Below, one piece after another: positions 51,606-62,783 of a DNA stretch of 64,000 nucleotides. Positions within the stretch are counted from its first letter, which is position 1. Each line of letters opens with the position of its first letter. The translations under genes were made by a program, and so were the position numbers. Source of the stretch: Kitasatospora aureofaciens (GTDB lineage: Bacteria; Actinomycetota; Actinomycetes; Streptomycetales; Streptomycetaceae). Below the pieces are notes generated by a model. It was given only the letters and a program-made list of their open reading frames with translations, searched no databases and was not told the origin of the DNA. The stretch lies in the NCBI RefSeq assembly GCF_001188955.3, contig NZ_JPRF03000022.1:62001-126000 (forward strand). The letters run 5' to 3'.

Positions 51606-52787
51606 ATGAACCGATCCCGCCGCATCGCGGCCGTCGCCGCCCTTGTGCTCGCTCTGCCGCTTCCGATGGCCGGGGCCGCGATGGCCTCGCCGTCGCCGTC
51701 CGCAACTACGGCTGCCGCCGCGGCCGTTGCCCCTGCCGCCTTCCACGCCGAGCTGCCCCGCCCGACCGGGCGGTACGCGGTGGGGGAGGAGGTGCTGCAC
51801 CTGACCGACCACAGCCGCACCGACCCCTGGGTGCCCTCGGCCGGGCCGCGGCAGCTGGCGGTCTCGATGTTCTACCCGGCCCGGCCCGGCACCGGCGAGC
51901 CCGCTCCGTACATGACCCTCGGCGAGGCACAGGGCTTCGTGGCGACGCGGGTTCCGGCGGGTACCGGACTGCAGCCGCAGGACGTTGTGAACATCGACAC
52001 CCACGCCTACACCGGCGCGAAGGCCGCGGGCGGGAAGTTCCCGCTGGTGGTCCTCTCCCCGGGCTTCGAGAACCCCCGCGCCACGCTGACCGGCCTGGCC
52101 ACCGACCTGGCCGGTCACGGCTACGTGGTGGCCCTGGTCGGCCACACCCACGAGGACTCCGGCGAGACCCTCGCCGACGGCAGCACCCCCGGCTGCGCGC
52201 TGTGCGACACCGGCGCACCGGACTCGCTCCCGGACAGTCGGGCGAAGGACGTCTCCTTCGTCCTGGACCAACTGACCGGGCACCACCCGGCCTGGCGCCT
52301 GGCGCACCTGATCGACCGCGACCGCGTCGGCATGGCCGGGCACTCGATCGGCGGCGCGTCGGCGCTGACGGCGATGGCCGAGGACCGGCGCATCCTGGCC
52401 GGGGTGAACATGGACGGAGCGTTCTGGCCGCCGATTCCGACCGACAAGCTCGAGGGACGCGCGTTCCTCCTGCTCGGCAAGCAGAGCGACCACGCCGTCG
52501 GCGGCGGGGAGACGTCCTGGGGGCGGACCTGGGCGGGTTGGGAGGGCTACAAGCCCTGGCTGGCCGTCGCGGGCACCAACCACTCCAGCTTCACGGACGT
52601 CCCGGTCCTGGCCGCCGCGGCCGGCCTGCCGTTCCCCCCGGGGACGACCACCTCGCCGGAGCGCGGGATGCAGCTGACCCGGGAGTACGTCGGAGCCTTC
52701 TTCGACCAGTCCCTGAAGGGAATCCACCAGCCCTTGCTCGACGGCCCGTCGGCGGCGAACCCGGAGGTGCTCTTCCAACACCCGTGA
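51606..52787 (+). CDS. Secreted alpha/beta hydrolase, PAF-acetylhydrolase-like lipase/esterase
   Basis: 393 aa. Sec signal peptide (RSRRIAAVAALVLALPLPMAGAAMA, cleavage after ASP/ATA region), then an alpha/beta-hydrolase with nucleophile Ser in AGHSIGGASALT, acidic residue in VNMDGAFWP-type loop and His in GTNHSSFTDVP. The pattern PLVVLSPGFENPRATLTGLATDLAGHGYVVALVGHTHEDSGE matches the platelet-activating-factor acetylhydrolase-like (PF03403) family. ATG 51606; TAACGT just upstream is a candidate -10, and no ribosome site is evident. Natural substrate unknown, perhaps an exported ester. Confidence 0.85.
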   Translation: MNRSRRIAAVAALVLALPLPMAGAAMASPSPSATTAAAAAVAPAAFHAELPRPTGRYAVGEEVLHLTDHSRTDPWVPSAGPRQLAVSMFYPARPGTGEPAPYMTLGEAQGFVATRVPAGTGLQPQDVVNIDTHAYTGAKAAGGKFPLVVLSPGFENPRATLTGLATDLAGHGYVVALVGHTHEDSGETLADGSTPGCALCDTGAPDSLPDSRAKDVSFVLDQLTGHHPAWRLAHLIDRDRVGMAGHSIGGASALTAMAEDRRILAGVNMDGAFWPPIPTDKLEGRAFLLLGKQSDHAVGGGETSWGRTWAGWEGYKPWLAVAGTNHSSFTDVPVLAAAAGLPFPPGTTTSPERGMQLTREYVGAFFDQSLKGIHQPLLDGPSAANPEVLFQHP

Positions 52788-52874
52788 TCGTCTCGCATCC
52801 GAAGCCATGACGGGCGACACCTGCTGTGACCCGGTGGCCTGCTCGGCGAGCGGGCCGCCGGGCGAACACATCCC

Positions 52875-53678
52875 TCACTGCACCCGGCGGTACCACCGCC
52901 GGTGCACCAGCGGCTCCACGCACAGCACGGCGCCGCCCGCGACCGCGCCGACCAGCAGGCCGGACGCGCCGCCGCCGTTGAGCACCGCGCCGAGACAGCC
53001 GGCGGCGACCGCGAGGGGGCGCAGCAGGGTCAGCGGGCCGAGGCCGATGACCATCGCGAGTGTGCCGGCGCGGAACGGCAGGGTGAAGTAGGCGGCGAGG
53101 GAGAGGAGTACGGCGGCGGCGTAGGGGATGAGCGGGAGCAGGAATCCGTTGCCACCGGCGGCCAGGGTGGCGTAGGTCCGGGCGTGGTCGGGGGCCGTCA
53201 GCAGGAGCATGACGGCGGTCAGCGCGGAGGCGAGCAGCAGCAGGGCTCCGACGGCCGTCCCGCGCAGGGCGGCCCGGACGGCAGGCCGGTGCTTGCCGGT
53301 GGCGGCCAGCCAGCGGACCAGGTAGCCGAGGCCGCATCCGATGTCGACCAGGCGGTACGGCCCGGGCTGTCCGGTGGCCGTCCGGATCGCGGTGAAGAGC
53401 GGGCCGAGTACGTGGACCAGGCGTTCGCCGATGCGGAGTTCCTCGCTCAGCTGCTGGAGTTCGGTGTGCACGCTGATCAGCAGGCCGTCCACGGCGTCGG
53501 GGTCGAGTACGCCGTCCCCGTCGACGGGCAGTCCGCCGACGATCCGGGCCGCGCGTTCGTCCCCGCTCGCGCGCAGTTGCCGGACGACATCGGCGCGCCG
53601 GACCGGGAGCCGCCGGCCGTTGCGCGGCTCCACGGCCGTGATCAGGTCGGATATCTCGAGGTGACGCACGCGGTGCAC
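52875..53678 (-). CDS. Chimeric ORF: methyltransferase N-terminus joined to a membrane protein
   Basis: 267 aa. Residues 1-128 read like a class I methyltransferase up to motif I (VDIGCGLGYLVRWLAATGK at 111-129), with a helical N-terminus (HLEISDLITAVEPRNGRRLPVRRADVVRQL). Right after motif I the rest of a methyltransferase is missing and a hydrophobic segment of four or so helices follows (TAVGALLLLASALTAVMLLL, 141-160; FLLPLIPYAAAVLLSLAAYF; AMVIGLGPLTLLRPLAVAAGCLGAVL; LLVGAVAGGAVLCV). It looks like an in-frame deletion fusion. GTG 53678 or 53669 is the start. A working methyltransferase is unlikely. Confidence 0.6.
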   Translation of the reverse strand: MHRVRHLEISDLITAVEPRNGRRLPVRRADVVRQLRASGDERAARIVGGLPVDGDGVLDPDAVDGLLISVHTELQQLSEELRIGERLVHVLGPLFTAIRTATGQPGPYRLVDIGCGLGYLVRWLAATGKHRPAVRAALRGTAVGALLLLASALTAVMLLLTAPDHARTYATLAAGGNGFLLPLIPYAAAVLLSLAAYFTLPFRAGTLAMVIGLGPLTLLRPLAVAAGCLGAVLNGGGASGLLVGAVAGGAVLCVEPLVHRRWYRRVQ

Positions 53679-53754
53679 TTTAGGGGACGGCTACGGGGGC
53701 GGGGCGTAATGCCGGTGAGCGGGGGCGGGCGGGCGTGATAGACCAGACGGCACT

Positions 53755-54279
53755 ATGAATATCTGCGTCTTCTGCTCCGCGTACTCGCTCGACGACCGTT
53801 ACTCCGCCCCCGCCGCCGAGTTCGCCCGGCTCCTCGGCGAGGGTGGCCACACCCTGGTGTGGGGAGGCTCGAACGCCGGACTGATGGGTCTGCTCGCCGA
53901 CGAGGTGAAGGCGGCGGGCGGGCGGCTCGTCGGGGTGATGGTCGAGATGCTGAAGCACAAGGGGTACGTCGGCGCCGACGAGCTGGTGGTGACCCGCGAC
54001 CTCGCCGAGCGGAAGGCGGAGCTGGCGGCCCGCGCGGACGCCATCGTCGTCCTGGTCGGCGGGATGGGCACCATGGACGAGGTCACCGAGGTGGTGGAGC
54101 TCAAGAAGCACGGGATGTTCGACAAGCCGGTCGTCGTCCTGGACACCGAGGGCTTCTACTCGGGGCTGCGCACCCAGCTGGAGCGGATGGACGCCGAGGG
54201 CTTCCTGCCGCGCCCGCTCACCGAGCTGATCACCTTCGCCGACACGCCCGCCGAGGTGTTCGCGCAGCTCAAGGCCTGA
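53755..54279 (+). CDS. LOG/TIGR00730-family Rossmann protein
   Basis: 174 aa. NICVFCSAYSLDDRYSAPAAEFARLLGEGGHTLVWGGSNAGLMGLLADEV is the family start; the nucleotide-binding signature is VGGMGTMDEVTEV, where the usual PGGxGTxxE begins with Val instead of Pro. Members release cytokinin bases or other bases from nucleoside 5'-monophosphates. ATG 53755 lacks a clear ribosome site. Probably co-transcribed with the SDR gene 14 bp downstream. Confidence 0.88.
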   Translation: MNICVFCSAYSLDDRYSAPAAEFARLLGEGGHTLVWGGSNAGLMGLLADEVKAAGGRLVGVMVEMLKHKGYVGADELVVTRDLAERKAELAARADAIVVLVGGMGTMDEVTEVVELKKHGMFDKPVVVLDTEGFYSGLRTQLERMDAEGFLPRPLTELITFADTPAEVFAQLKA

Positions 54280-54292
54280 GAGGATCGGATCC

Positions 54293-54991
54293 ATGGCTGC
54301 ACATCTGATCACCGGCGCCGGTTCCGGCATCGGCGCCGCCCTGACCGAGAAGCTCGCCGAGCGCGGGGACGAGCTCTGGCTGCTCGCCCGTGACGCCCGC
54401 CGGGCCGCCGAACTGCGCGACCGCTTCCCGGGCGCCAACACCCTGGTCGGGGACCTCGGCGACCCGGGCAAGCTGTCCTGGGCGTTCGGGCACCAGGCGC
54501 TGCCCGTCACCCTCGACTCGCTGCTGCACGTCGCGGGCACGGTCGAGCTGGGGCCGGTCGGCGACCTGCCGGTGAAGGCCTGGCAGGAGACGCTGAACGT
54601 CAACCTGCTCGCGCCCGCCGAACTGACCCGTCTGCTGCTGCCCTCGCTGCGGCAGTCCAAGGGCCACGTGGTGTTCGTCAACTCCGGCGCCGGCCTCACC
54701 GCCCACGCCGAGTGGTCGGCGTACGCGGCCAGCAAGCACGGTCTGAAGGCGCTCGCCGACGCGCTGCGCCAGGAGGAGCACGCGAACGGCGTGCGGGTCA
54801 CCTCGGTCTACCCGGGCCGCACCGCCACCGCCATGCAGGCCAAGGTGCACCAGCAGGAGGGCAAGGAGTACGACGCCAGCCGCTGGATCGAGCCGGCATC
54901 CGTGGCCAAGGCGATCATCGCCGCCCTGGACGCCTCCCGGGACGCCGAGATCACGGAGATCACCGTCCGCCCGGGGCCCGGCGCGCGGTGA
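54293..54991 (+). CDS. Short-chain dehydrogenase/reductase
   Basis: 232 aa Rossmann oxidoreductase. Cofactor motif TGAGSGIGAAL at the very N-terminus, Asn-containing LHVAGTVELGP, catalytic Ser in FVNSGAGLTAHAEW and YxxxK as YAASKHGLK, PGRTATAM afterwards. The basic LLARDARRAAEL after strand 2 favours NADP(H). ATG 54293 overlaps an AGGAT-containing leader after the LOG-like gene. Substrate unknown. It ends at a strong hairpin that separates it from the biosynthetic cluster. Confidence 0.9.
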   Translation: MAAHLITGAGSGIGAALTEKLAERGDELWLLARDARRAAELRDRFPGANTLVGDLGDPGKLSWAFGHQALPVTLDSLLHVAGTVELGPVGDLPVKAWQETLNVNLLAPAELTRLLLPSLRQSKGHVVFVNSGAGLTAHAEWSAYAASKHGLKALADALRQEEHANGVRVTSVYPGRTATAMQAKVHQQEGKEYDASRWIEPASVAKAIIAALDASRDAEITEITVRPGPGAR

Positions 54992-55091
54992 GGGGCAGAA
55001 CCGACCCCTCGACTCCGTCCACCCGGTGATCTCCATCGACCGCGTGCACATGAAGGTCCGCGAAGACCGGGTCCAAAACCCGTTCTCGTGG

Positions 55092-55119
55092 GGGGTGGGC
55101 CCGGTAGCGGGCCCACCCC
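55092..55119 (+). terminator. Terminator between the SDR gene and the NRPS cluster
   Basis: Perfect 12-bp inverted repeat GGGGTGGGCCCG (55092-55103) with 55108-55119, loop GTAG. Confidence 0.8.
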
Positions 55120-55582
55120 GGCCGCCTCGCCCTGATCGGCTGCATCATCTCGGGACACCACCGCTCATCCCGCTCGCCCCGCTCAACCCCCTCCTCCGTT
55201 ACGGGAGTATTTCGGGCGAAGCGCCAAGTCGATCACGAGAGCAGCGGCCGCCGAGGGACCGTGACCGACGTTCCCATGCATCTCTGAATAAGCATCAATT
55301 ATGGTCACTAAAGGCAAAGTTCAGAGTTTGAAATTCGACAGGGCGGGGAACGCGAGCTTAGCTCCCGGTTGTGACGGATGGTGGTCAAAGGGGCTTGCGC
55401 GGTGCCCTGGGACGGGCGAAGATGGTCAGGTCCCCGACAGGGCGACGGAGGGGCACCGTCGCGATGCGATTCCGCGTCGTCCCCTTTCCCGCTTTTCGGG
55501 CCGACCGGATCAGTGAGGGCCCTCGTTTCCCTTCAGAACCAGCGATCCCTCTTCGTTTGGCAAGCCCGTTGGGAGTAGTCGC
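55120..55582 (+). promoter_or_regulatory. Upstream region of the NRPS cluster
   Basis: About 460 bp without a gene. The part 55,265-55,365 is clearly A/T-richer than the genome around it (CATCAATTATGG, TTTGAAATTCGAC), as often seen at promoters or edges of acquired clusters. I cannot fix a promoter. GGGAG lies 8 nt before the first gene's GTG. Confidence 0.4.
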
Positions 55583-56971
55583 GTGATCCAGGCATCGCTG
55601 ACCCAGCAGCGATTGTGGTTCCTAAATCAGTTGGAAGAATCCAATGGCACCTGGAACGTCCCCGTCGCGGTGCGGCTGCGCGGTCCCGTGGACCACGATG
55701 CGCTGACAACGGCCTTACGGAGAACGGTCATCCGGCAGAGCACGCTGCGGACGGTGTTCGTCGACGTGGGTGGCGTTCCCTGGCAGCGGATCCTGGAGCC
55801 GAGCGAGGTGCACGTCCCGCTGGAGATTCTCACGGCGCCGGCCACCCGTTCCGAGTTGGCCGAGCGGCTGACCGCCGAGTCCCTTCGCGGTTTCCATCTG
55901 GCCGAGGAACTCCCCTTACGCGCACGGCTCTTCATTCTCGGGCCACAGGATCACGTCCTGCTCCTGGTAATGCACCACATCGCGATGGACGGATGGTCCC
56001 TGGGGCCGCTCTTCCGCGACATGTCGGCCGCTTATCGCGCCGCGATCGAGGGGCGGGAGCCCTTGTGGGAACCCCTCCCGGTCGAGTACACCGACTACGC
56101 GGAATGGCAGCGCGAACTGCTCGGGCAGGCGTCGGACCCGAATAGTCTCATCAGCCGCCAACTCCTGTACTGGAAAGGGTCGCTCGCCGGAATTCCGGAC
56201 GAGATCCCCCTGCCTTTCGACCGCCGGCGTCCGGCGGTCCCCTCGCGCCACGGCGCCGTCGTCCCTCTGCACCTGGACGCGGAGCTGCACGAGTCGTTGG
56301 CCGCGATGGCCAAGCGGGCCGGTGCCAGCCCCTTCATGGTGTTCCACGCCGCCCTGGCGGCGACGCTGACCCGCCTCGGCGCCGGACACGACATTCCCAT
56401 CGCGGTCCCCACCGCCGGCCGCGTCGACGAGGCCCTGGACGACCTGGTCGGATTCTTCATCAACACGCTCGTGGTGAGAGCGGACACCTCCGGCGACCCG
56501 ACCTTCGAGGAGTTGCTGACCCGGGTCCGGGACGCCGCCCTGGGGGCCTTCAGCCATCAGGACGTGCCGTTCGACCGGCTGGTCGAGGAGCTGAACCCGC
56601 GTCGCTCACTGTCCCGGCAGGCCTTCTTCCAGGTCGTGCTCGACGTGACCGAGAAGGGTGACTCCACCCTCCGCCTGCCGGGTGTGGAATGCCTGGACCA
56701 ACCCGTCGAATTCCCCGTCGTGCGCTTCGACATGTGGCTCGGTCTGACCGAGCTGAAGGGTCCGGACGGGGAGTGCCGAGGAGTCGTCGGAGAACTGCTG
56801 TACAGCACCGACCTCTTCGATCGCGCCACCATGCAGAACCTCGTGGAGAAGTTCCTCGCGCTGTTGCGGGCCGCCGCGGCCGAGCCGGAGCTCCGGCTGA
56901 CGTCGATGAACTCCCCGCGAAAGCTCAGAGCCGTTCAGAGGAAACCGGTCAAACTCCAGCCGACAACGTAG
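55583..56971 (+). CDS. Free-standing NRPS condensation domain
   Basis: 462 aa, one complete C domain. Core motifs: SLTQQRLWFLNQLE (C1), LRTVF, catalytic HHIAMDG at residues 131-137 (C3), YADYAEWQ-like YTDYAEWQREL, GFFINTLVVRAD (C5) and HQDVPFDRLVEEL. The motifs fit an LCL-type domain joining two L-residues. There is no A or T domain in the protein, so it must act in trans on carriers. GTG 55583 with GGGAG 8 nt upstream. It could supply the condensation activity missing from the dead C-like domain of the NRPS at 58.7 kb. Confidence 0.93.
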   Translation: MIQASLTQQRLWFLNQLEESNGTWNVPVAVRLRGPVDHDALTTALRRTVIRQSTLRTVFVDVGGVPWQRILEPSEVHVPLEILTAPATRSELAERLTAESLRGFHLAEELPLRARLFILGPQDHVLLLVMHHIAMDGWSLGPLFRDMSAAYRAAIEGREPLWEPLPVEYTDYAEWQRELLGQASDPNSLISRQLLYWKGSLAGIPDEIPLPFDRRRPAVPSRHGAVVPLHLDAELHESLAAMAKRAGASPFMVFHAALAATLTRLGAGHDIPIAVPTAGRVDEALDDLVGFFINTLVVRADTSGDPTFEELLTRVRDAALGAFSHQDVPFDRLVEELNPRRSLSRQAFFQVVLDVTEKGDSTLRLPGVECLDQPVEFPVVRFDMWLGLTELKGPDGECRGVVGELLYSTDLFDRATMQNLVEKFLALLRAAAAEPELRLTSMNSPRKLRAVQRKPVKLQPTT

Positions 56972-57001
56972 TCCACCACCGATCCCCGGGGGAAAACCAT
57001 C

Positions 57002-57817
57002 GTGATCGACGTGACAAGGGTTCCGGAAGCCGCGACGCCAGAGACCGCCAAGAGCGTCTACGAGCGGGAGGGCTGGCTACTGGCGCCGCACACCCTGGAC
57101 GCGGAACTCGTCGCGGGCATCACCGCCCGCATCGAGGAACTGAGCGCGCAGGAGCGGCCCGAGGCGGTGTACGAGAAGGGCACCCGCACCTTACGGGCCA
57201 TCCACGGCTGTCATCTGTTCGACGACCTCTGCCGGCGGCTCGTGCGGCTGCCCGCGCTGCTCGGACTCGCCGAGGAACTGCTCGGTGAGCCGGTGTACGT
57301 GTACCAGTTCAAGGTCAACATGAAGCAGCCGAGGGAGGGCGTCGCCTGGCCCTGGCACCAGGACTACTCCTTCTGGCACCACGAGGACGGAATGGTCGCC
57401 GACAAGGCGGTCAACATCGCGATCCACCTCGACGAGGTGCACGCGAAGAACGGTCCGCTGCAGATCGTGCCGCGCACCCATCACCTGGGCCTGCTCGACA
57501 AGGAGCCGAGCGGGGGCGGGGGCGACTGGCGCAACCACGTCTCGGCGGACCTGGAGTACACGGTTCCCGACCAGGTCGCCGACGACCTCGTGGGCGAGTA
57601 CGGCCTCATGCACGCCACCGGCCCGAAGGGGGCGATCTACGCCTTCCATCCGACGCTGGTCCACTCGTCCACCGACAACCTCTCGGACGACCGCCGGGCC
57701 CTGCTCCTGGTGACGTACAACGCCGTCAGCAACGCCCCCGAGCGGCTGAGCCGGCCCGAGTTCCTCGTGAGCAGGGACACCACCCCACTGACCCCGGTGG
57801 CGGCGAACACCCTCTGA
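57002..57817 (+). CDS. PhyH-family Fe(II)/2-oxoglutarate dioxygenase
   Basis: 271 aa. Iron ligands are visible as H119 and D121 in WPWHQDYSFWH and H221 in PTLVHSSTDNLS, with the 2-oxoglutarate-binding Arg in DDRRALLLVTYN. GPLQIVPRTHHLG is typical of phytanoyl-CoA-dioxygenase-like enzymes. In natural-product clusters they hydroxylate free amino acids or carrier-bound intermediates. GTG 57002 has GGGGGA 8 nt upstream and follows the C-domain gene by 30 bp. It is the first of two oxygenases of different families here, so two oxidations are likely. Confidence 0.92.
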   Translation: MIDVTRVPEAATPETAKSVYEREGWLLAPHTLDAELVAGITARIEELSAQERPEAVYEKGTRTLRAIHGCHLFDDLCRRLVRLPALLGLAEELLGEPVYVYQFKVNMKQPREGVAWPWHQDYSFWHHEDGMVADKAVNIAIHLDEVHAKNGPLQIVPRTHHLGLLDKEPSGGGGDWRNHVSADLEYTVPDQVADDLVGEYGLMHATGPKGAIYAFHPTLVHSSTDNLSDDRRALLLVTYNAVSNAPERLSRPEFLVSRDTTPLTPVAANTL

Positions 57818-58066
57818 CCGGCGATGGGCGCGGCAGCGTCCGACCGCCGTCGCGCGTGCTCCCTTCCGGCGGCGCGCCCGTCCCCCGCGCACTTCCCGCG
57901 TTCCGACACACCGTCAACGCCGCGCGTTCCCGCGTACCGATTCCGATCGGCCCGGATTCCCGACATCGGTGAGCAGCCTCACGGTGCTGCTTCCGCCGTG
58001 CCCGGAGCCGGGTCGGAATCCGCGCGCCCTGCGGCGAACCAAGCCAGAGGAAGGAGTGAAAGTCAC

Positions 58067-58665
58067 ATGCTTGACGCCGAGGTGTACCGCGACGATCTGG
58101 TCCGGTTGGGCCTGCACAAGATCGCGCACCAGGACGAGAGCCTGATCGATCACATGTTCCGAGTCTGCTCCATCCTGCAGGACATGAAGGCGAAGGAGCA
58201 GGTCTGCGTCGCCGGGCTGTTCCATGGCGTCTACGGCACGGAGGGACTGCACAACGACGACGTCGAGTCCATTCCGGACCACAGGCGCGCCGAGGTCCGG
58301 AGGGTCATCGGCCCCGAGATCGAGCAGATGATCTTCAATTTCTCCGTCATGAGCTACGCGTCGCTGGGGAAGAGCTTCCGCAACGTGATGCGCCCGAAGG
58401 GCGTCCCGGAGCTCAAGGACCGGCGCACCGGCGAGGACATCCCGCTGGAGCGGGAGCAGTTCCTGGACCTCCTGCGCATGAAGCTGGGCGATGTCCTGGC
58501 GCACCTTCCCCAGCAGGTCGGCCACACCGTCCTCGACGTGCCGACGGAGTACGCGGGTTTCTGGAAGACCGCCGCCGAATGGCTGGGCCCCGACGCGATC
58601 AGCACCTGGAACAAGACCACGAGCATCACCGGAGGGCAACTGTGGATCGACCCGGAGGAGATCTG

Positions 58666-58666
<1 letters not shown>
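58067..58666 (+). CDS. DUF6817-like protein (HD-type histidine pattern)
   Basis: 199 aa soluble protein. HKIAHQDESLIDHMFRVCSILQDMKAKEQVCVAGLFHGVYGTEG matches what I recall of DUF6817, a family of unknown function occurring in biosynthetic loci. The His/Asp spacing (H..H, DH, FHG) resembles HD-fold metal enzymes, which include oxygenases, but a metal site is only a guess. ATG 58067 has AAGGAG about 9-10 nt upstream; the frame is open 81 codons further up without coding signal. Its stop shares one base with the NRPS start (TGATG), so both are translationally linked. Confidence 0.7.
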
Positions 58667-61769
<3,103 letters not shown>

Positions 61770-61773
<4 letters not shown>

Positions 61774-62783
61774 TGAGCCAGAAGACGTCGCCGCTCGCCG
61801 GCACGCGCCGCACCCGCAAGCCCGTCTCGGCCCGTGCCGAGGCCCTGGTCGCGGTGGAGCCACTGTTCGAAGGAACCCGGATGGTCTCCTGTACCCCGAC
61901 GGTCGCCCTGCTCGACGCGCGGGAATGGCTGGCCGGTTCGGGCACCATGCTCCGGCGGCTGCGCGATGAGCACGGCGCCGTCCTGCTCCGGGGATTCAGC
62001 CCGCTGGACGCGGACGGGCTCGGAGAGCTCGCCACGGCGATGTCGGGGGGCCTGCTCGACTACAACAACCGTTCCACCCCGCGGACTCGGGTCAGCGGCA
62101 ACGTGTTCACCTCGACCGAGTACCCGGCCGACCAGACCATCCCGCTGCACAACGAGATGTCGTACACGGACGCGTGGCCGGACACGCTGTTCTTCGCCTG
62201 CGTGGTCCCGGCCGAGGAGGGCGGCGAGACGCCGTTCGCCGACAGCGCCCGGGTGTACGACCGGGTGCCGGCCGGGATCAGGGAGCGCTTCGAGCGGCAC
62301 GGGGTCATGTACGTGCGCAACTTCGGCCACGGCGTGGACCTGAGCTGGCAGGAGGCGTTCCAGTCCGAGGACCGCGACGAGGTCGACGCCTACTGCCGCG
62401 AGCACGGCATGCAGACCGAGTGGCTGGGCGGCGATCGGCTCCGCACCCGGCACGTGGTCCAGGCGACCACGGTGTCCCGGACGACCGGGCGGAAGGTCTG
62501 GTTCAACCAGGCCCACCTGTTCCACGTCAGCTCGCTTCCCGGCGGTGTCGAGAAGGTGCTGCGCGAGAGCTTCGCCGAGGACGAGTTGCCGCGCAACGCC
62601 CTGTACGGGGACGGCAGTCCGCTCGACCCGGCCGACCTGGCCGGGATCCGCGCGGCGTACGCGGCCGAGGAGATCGCGTTCCCCTGGCAGAGCGGTGACA
62701 TCGTGATCATCGACAACGAGCAGTTCGCGCACGGGCGCAGGCCCTACTCCGGCACCCGGTCGACGCTGGTGGCGATGGCATGA
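61770..62783 (+). CDS. SyrP-like Fe(II)/2-oxoglutarate hydroxylase, likely aspartate beta-hydroxylase
   Basis: 337 aa, TauD superfamily. The stretch YNNRSTPRTRVSGNVFTSTE then YPADQTIPLHNEMSY is typical of SyrP-type enzymes that hydroxylate carrier-bound aspartate in NRPS pathways. Iron ligands H127 and E129 (HNE) and H321 (FAHGRRPYSGTR); Arg of that last motif binds 2-oxoglutarate. ATG 61770 overlaps the NRPS stop (ATGA); ATG 61773 is the next codon. Coupling to an Asp-type module strongly suggests beta-hydroxyaspartyl formation on that module. Confidence 0.9.
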
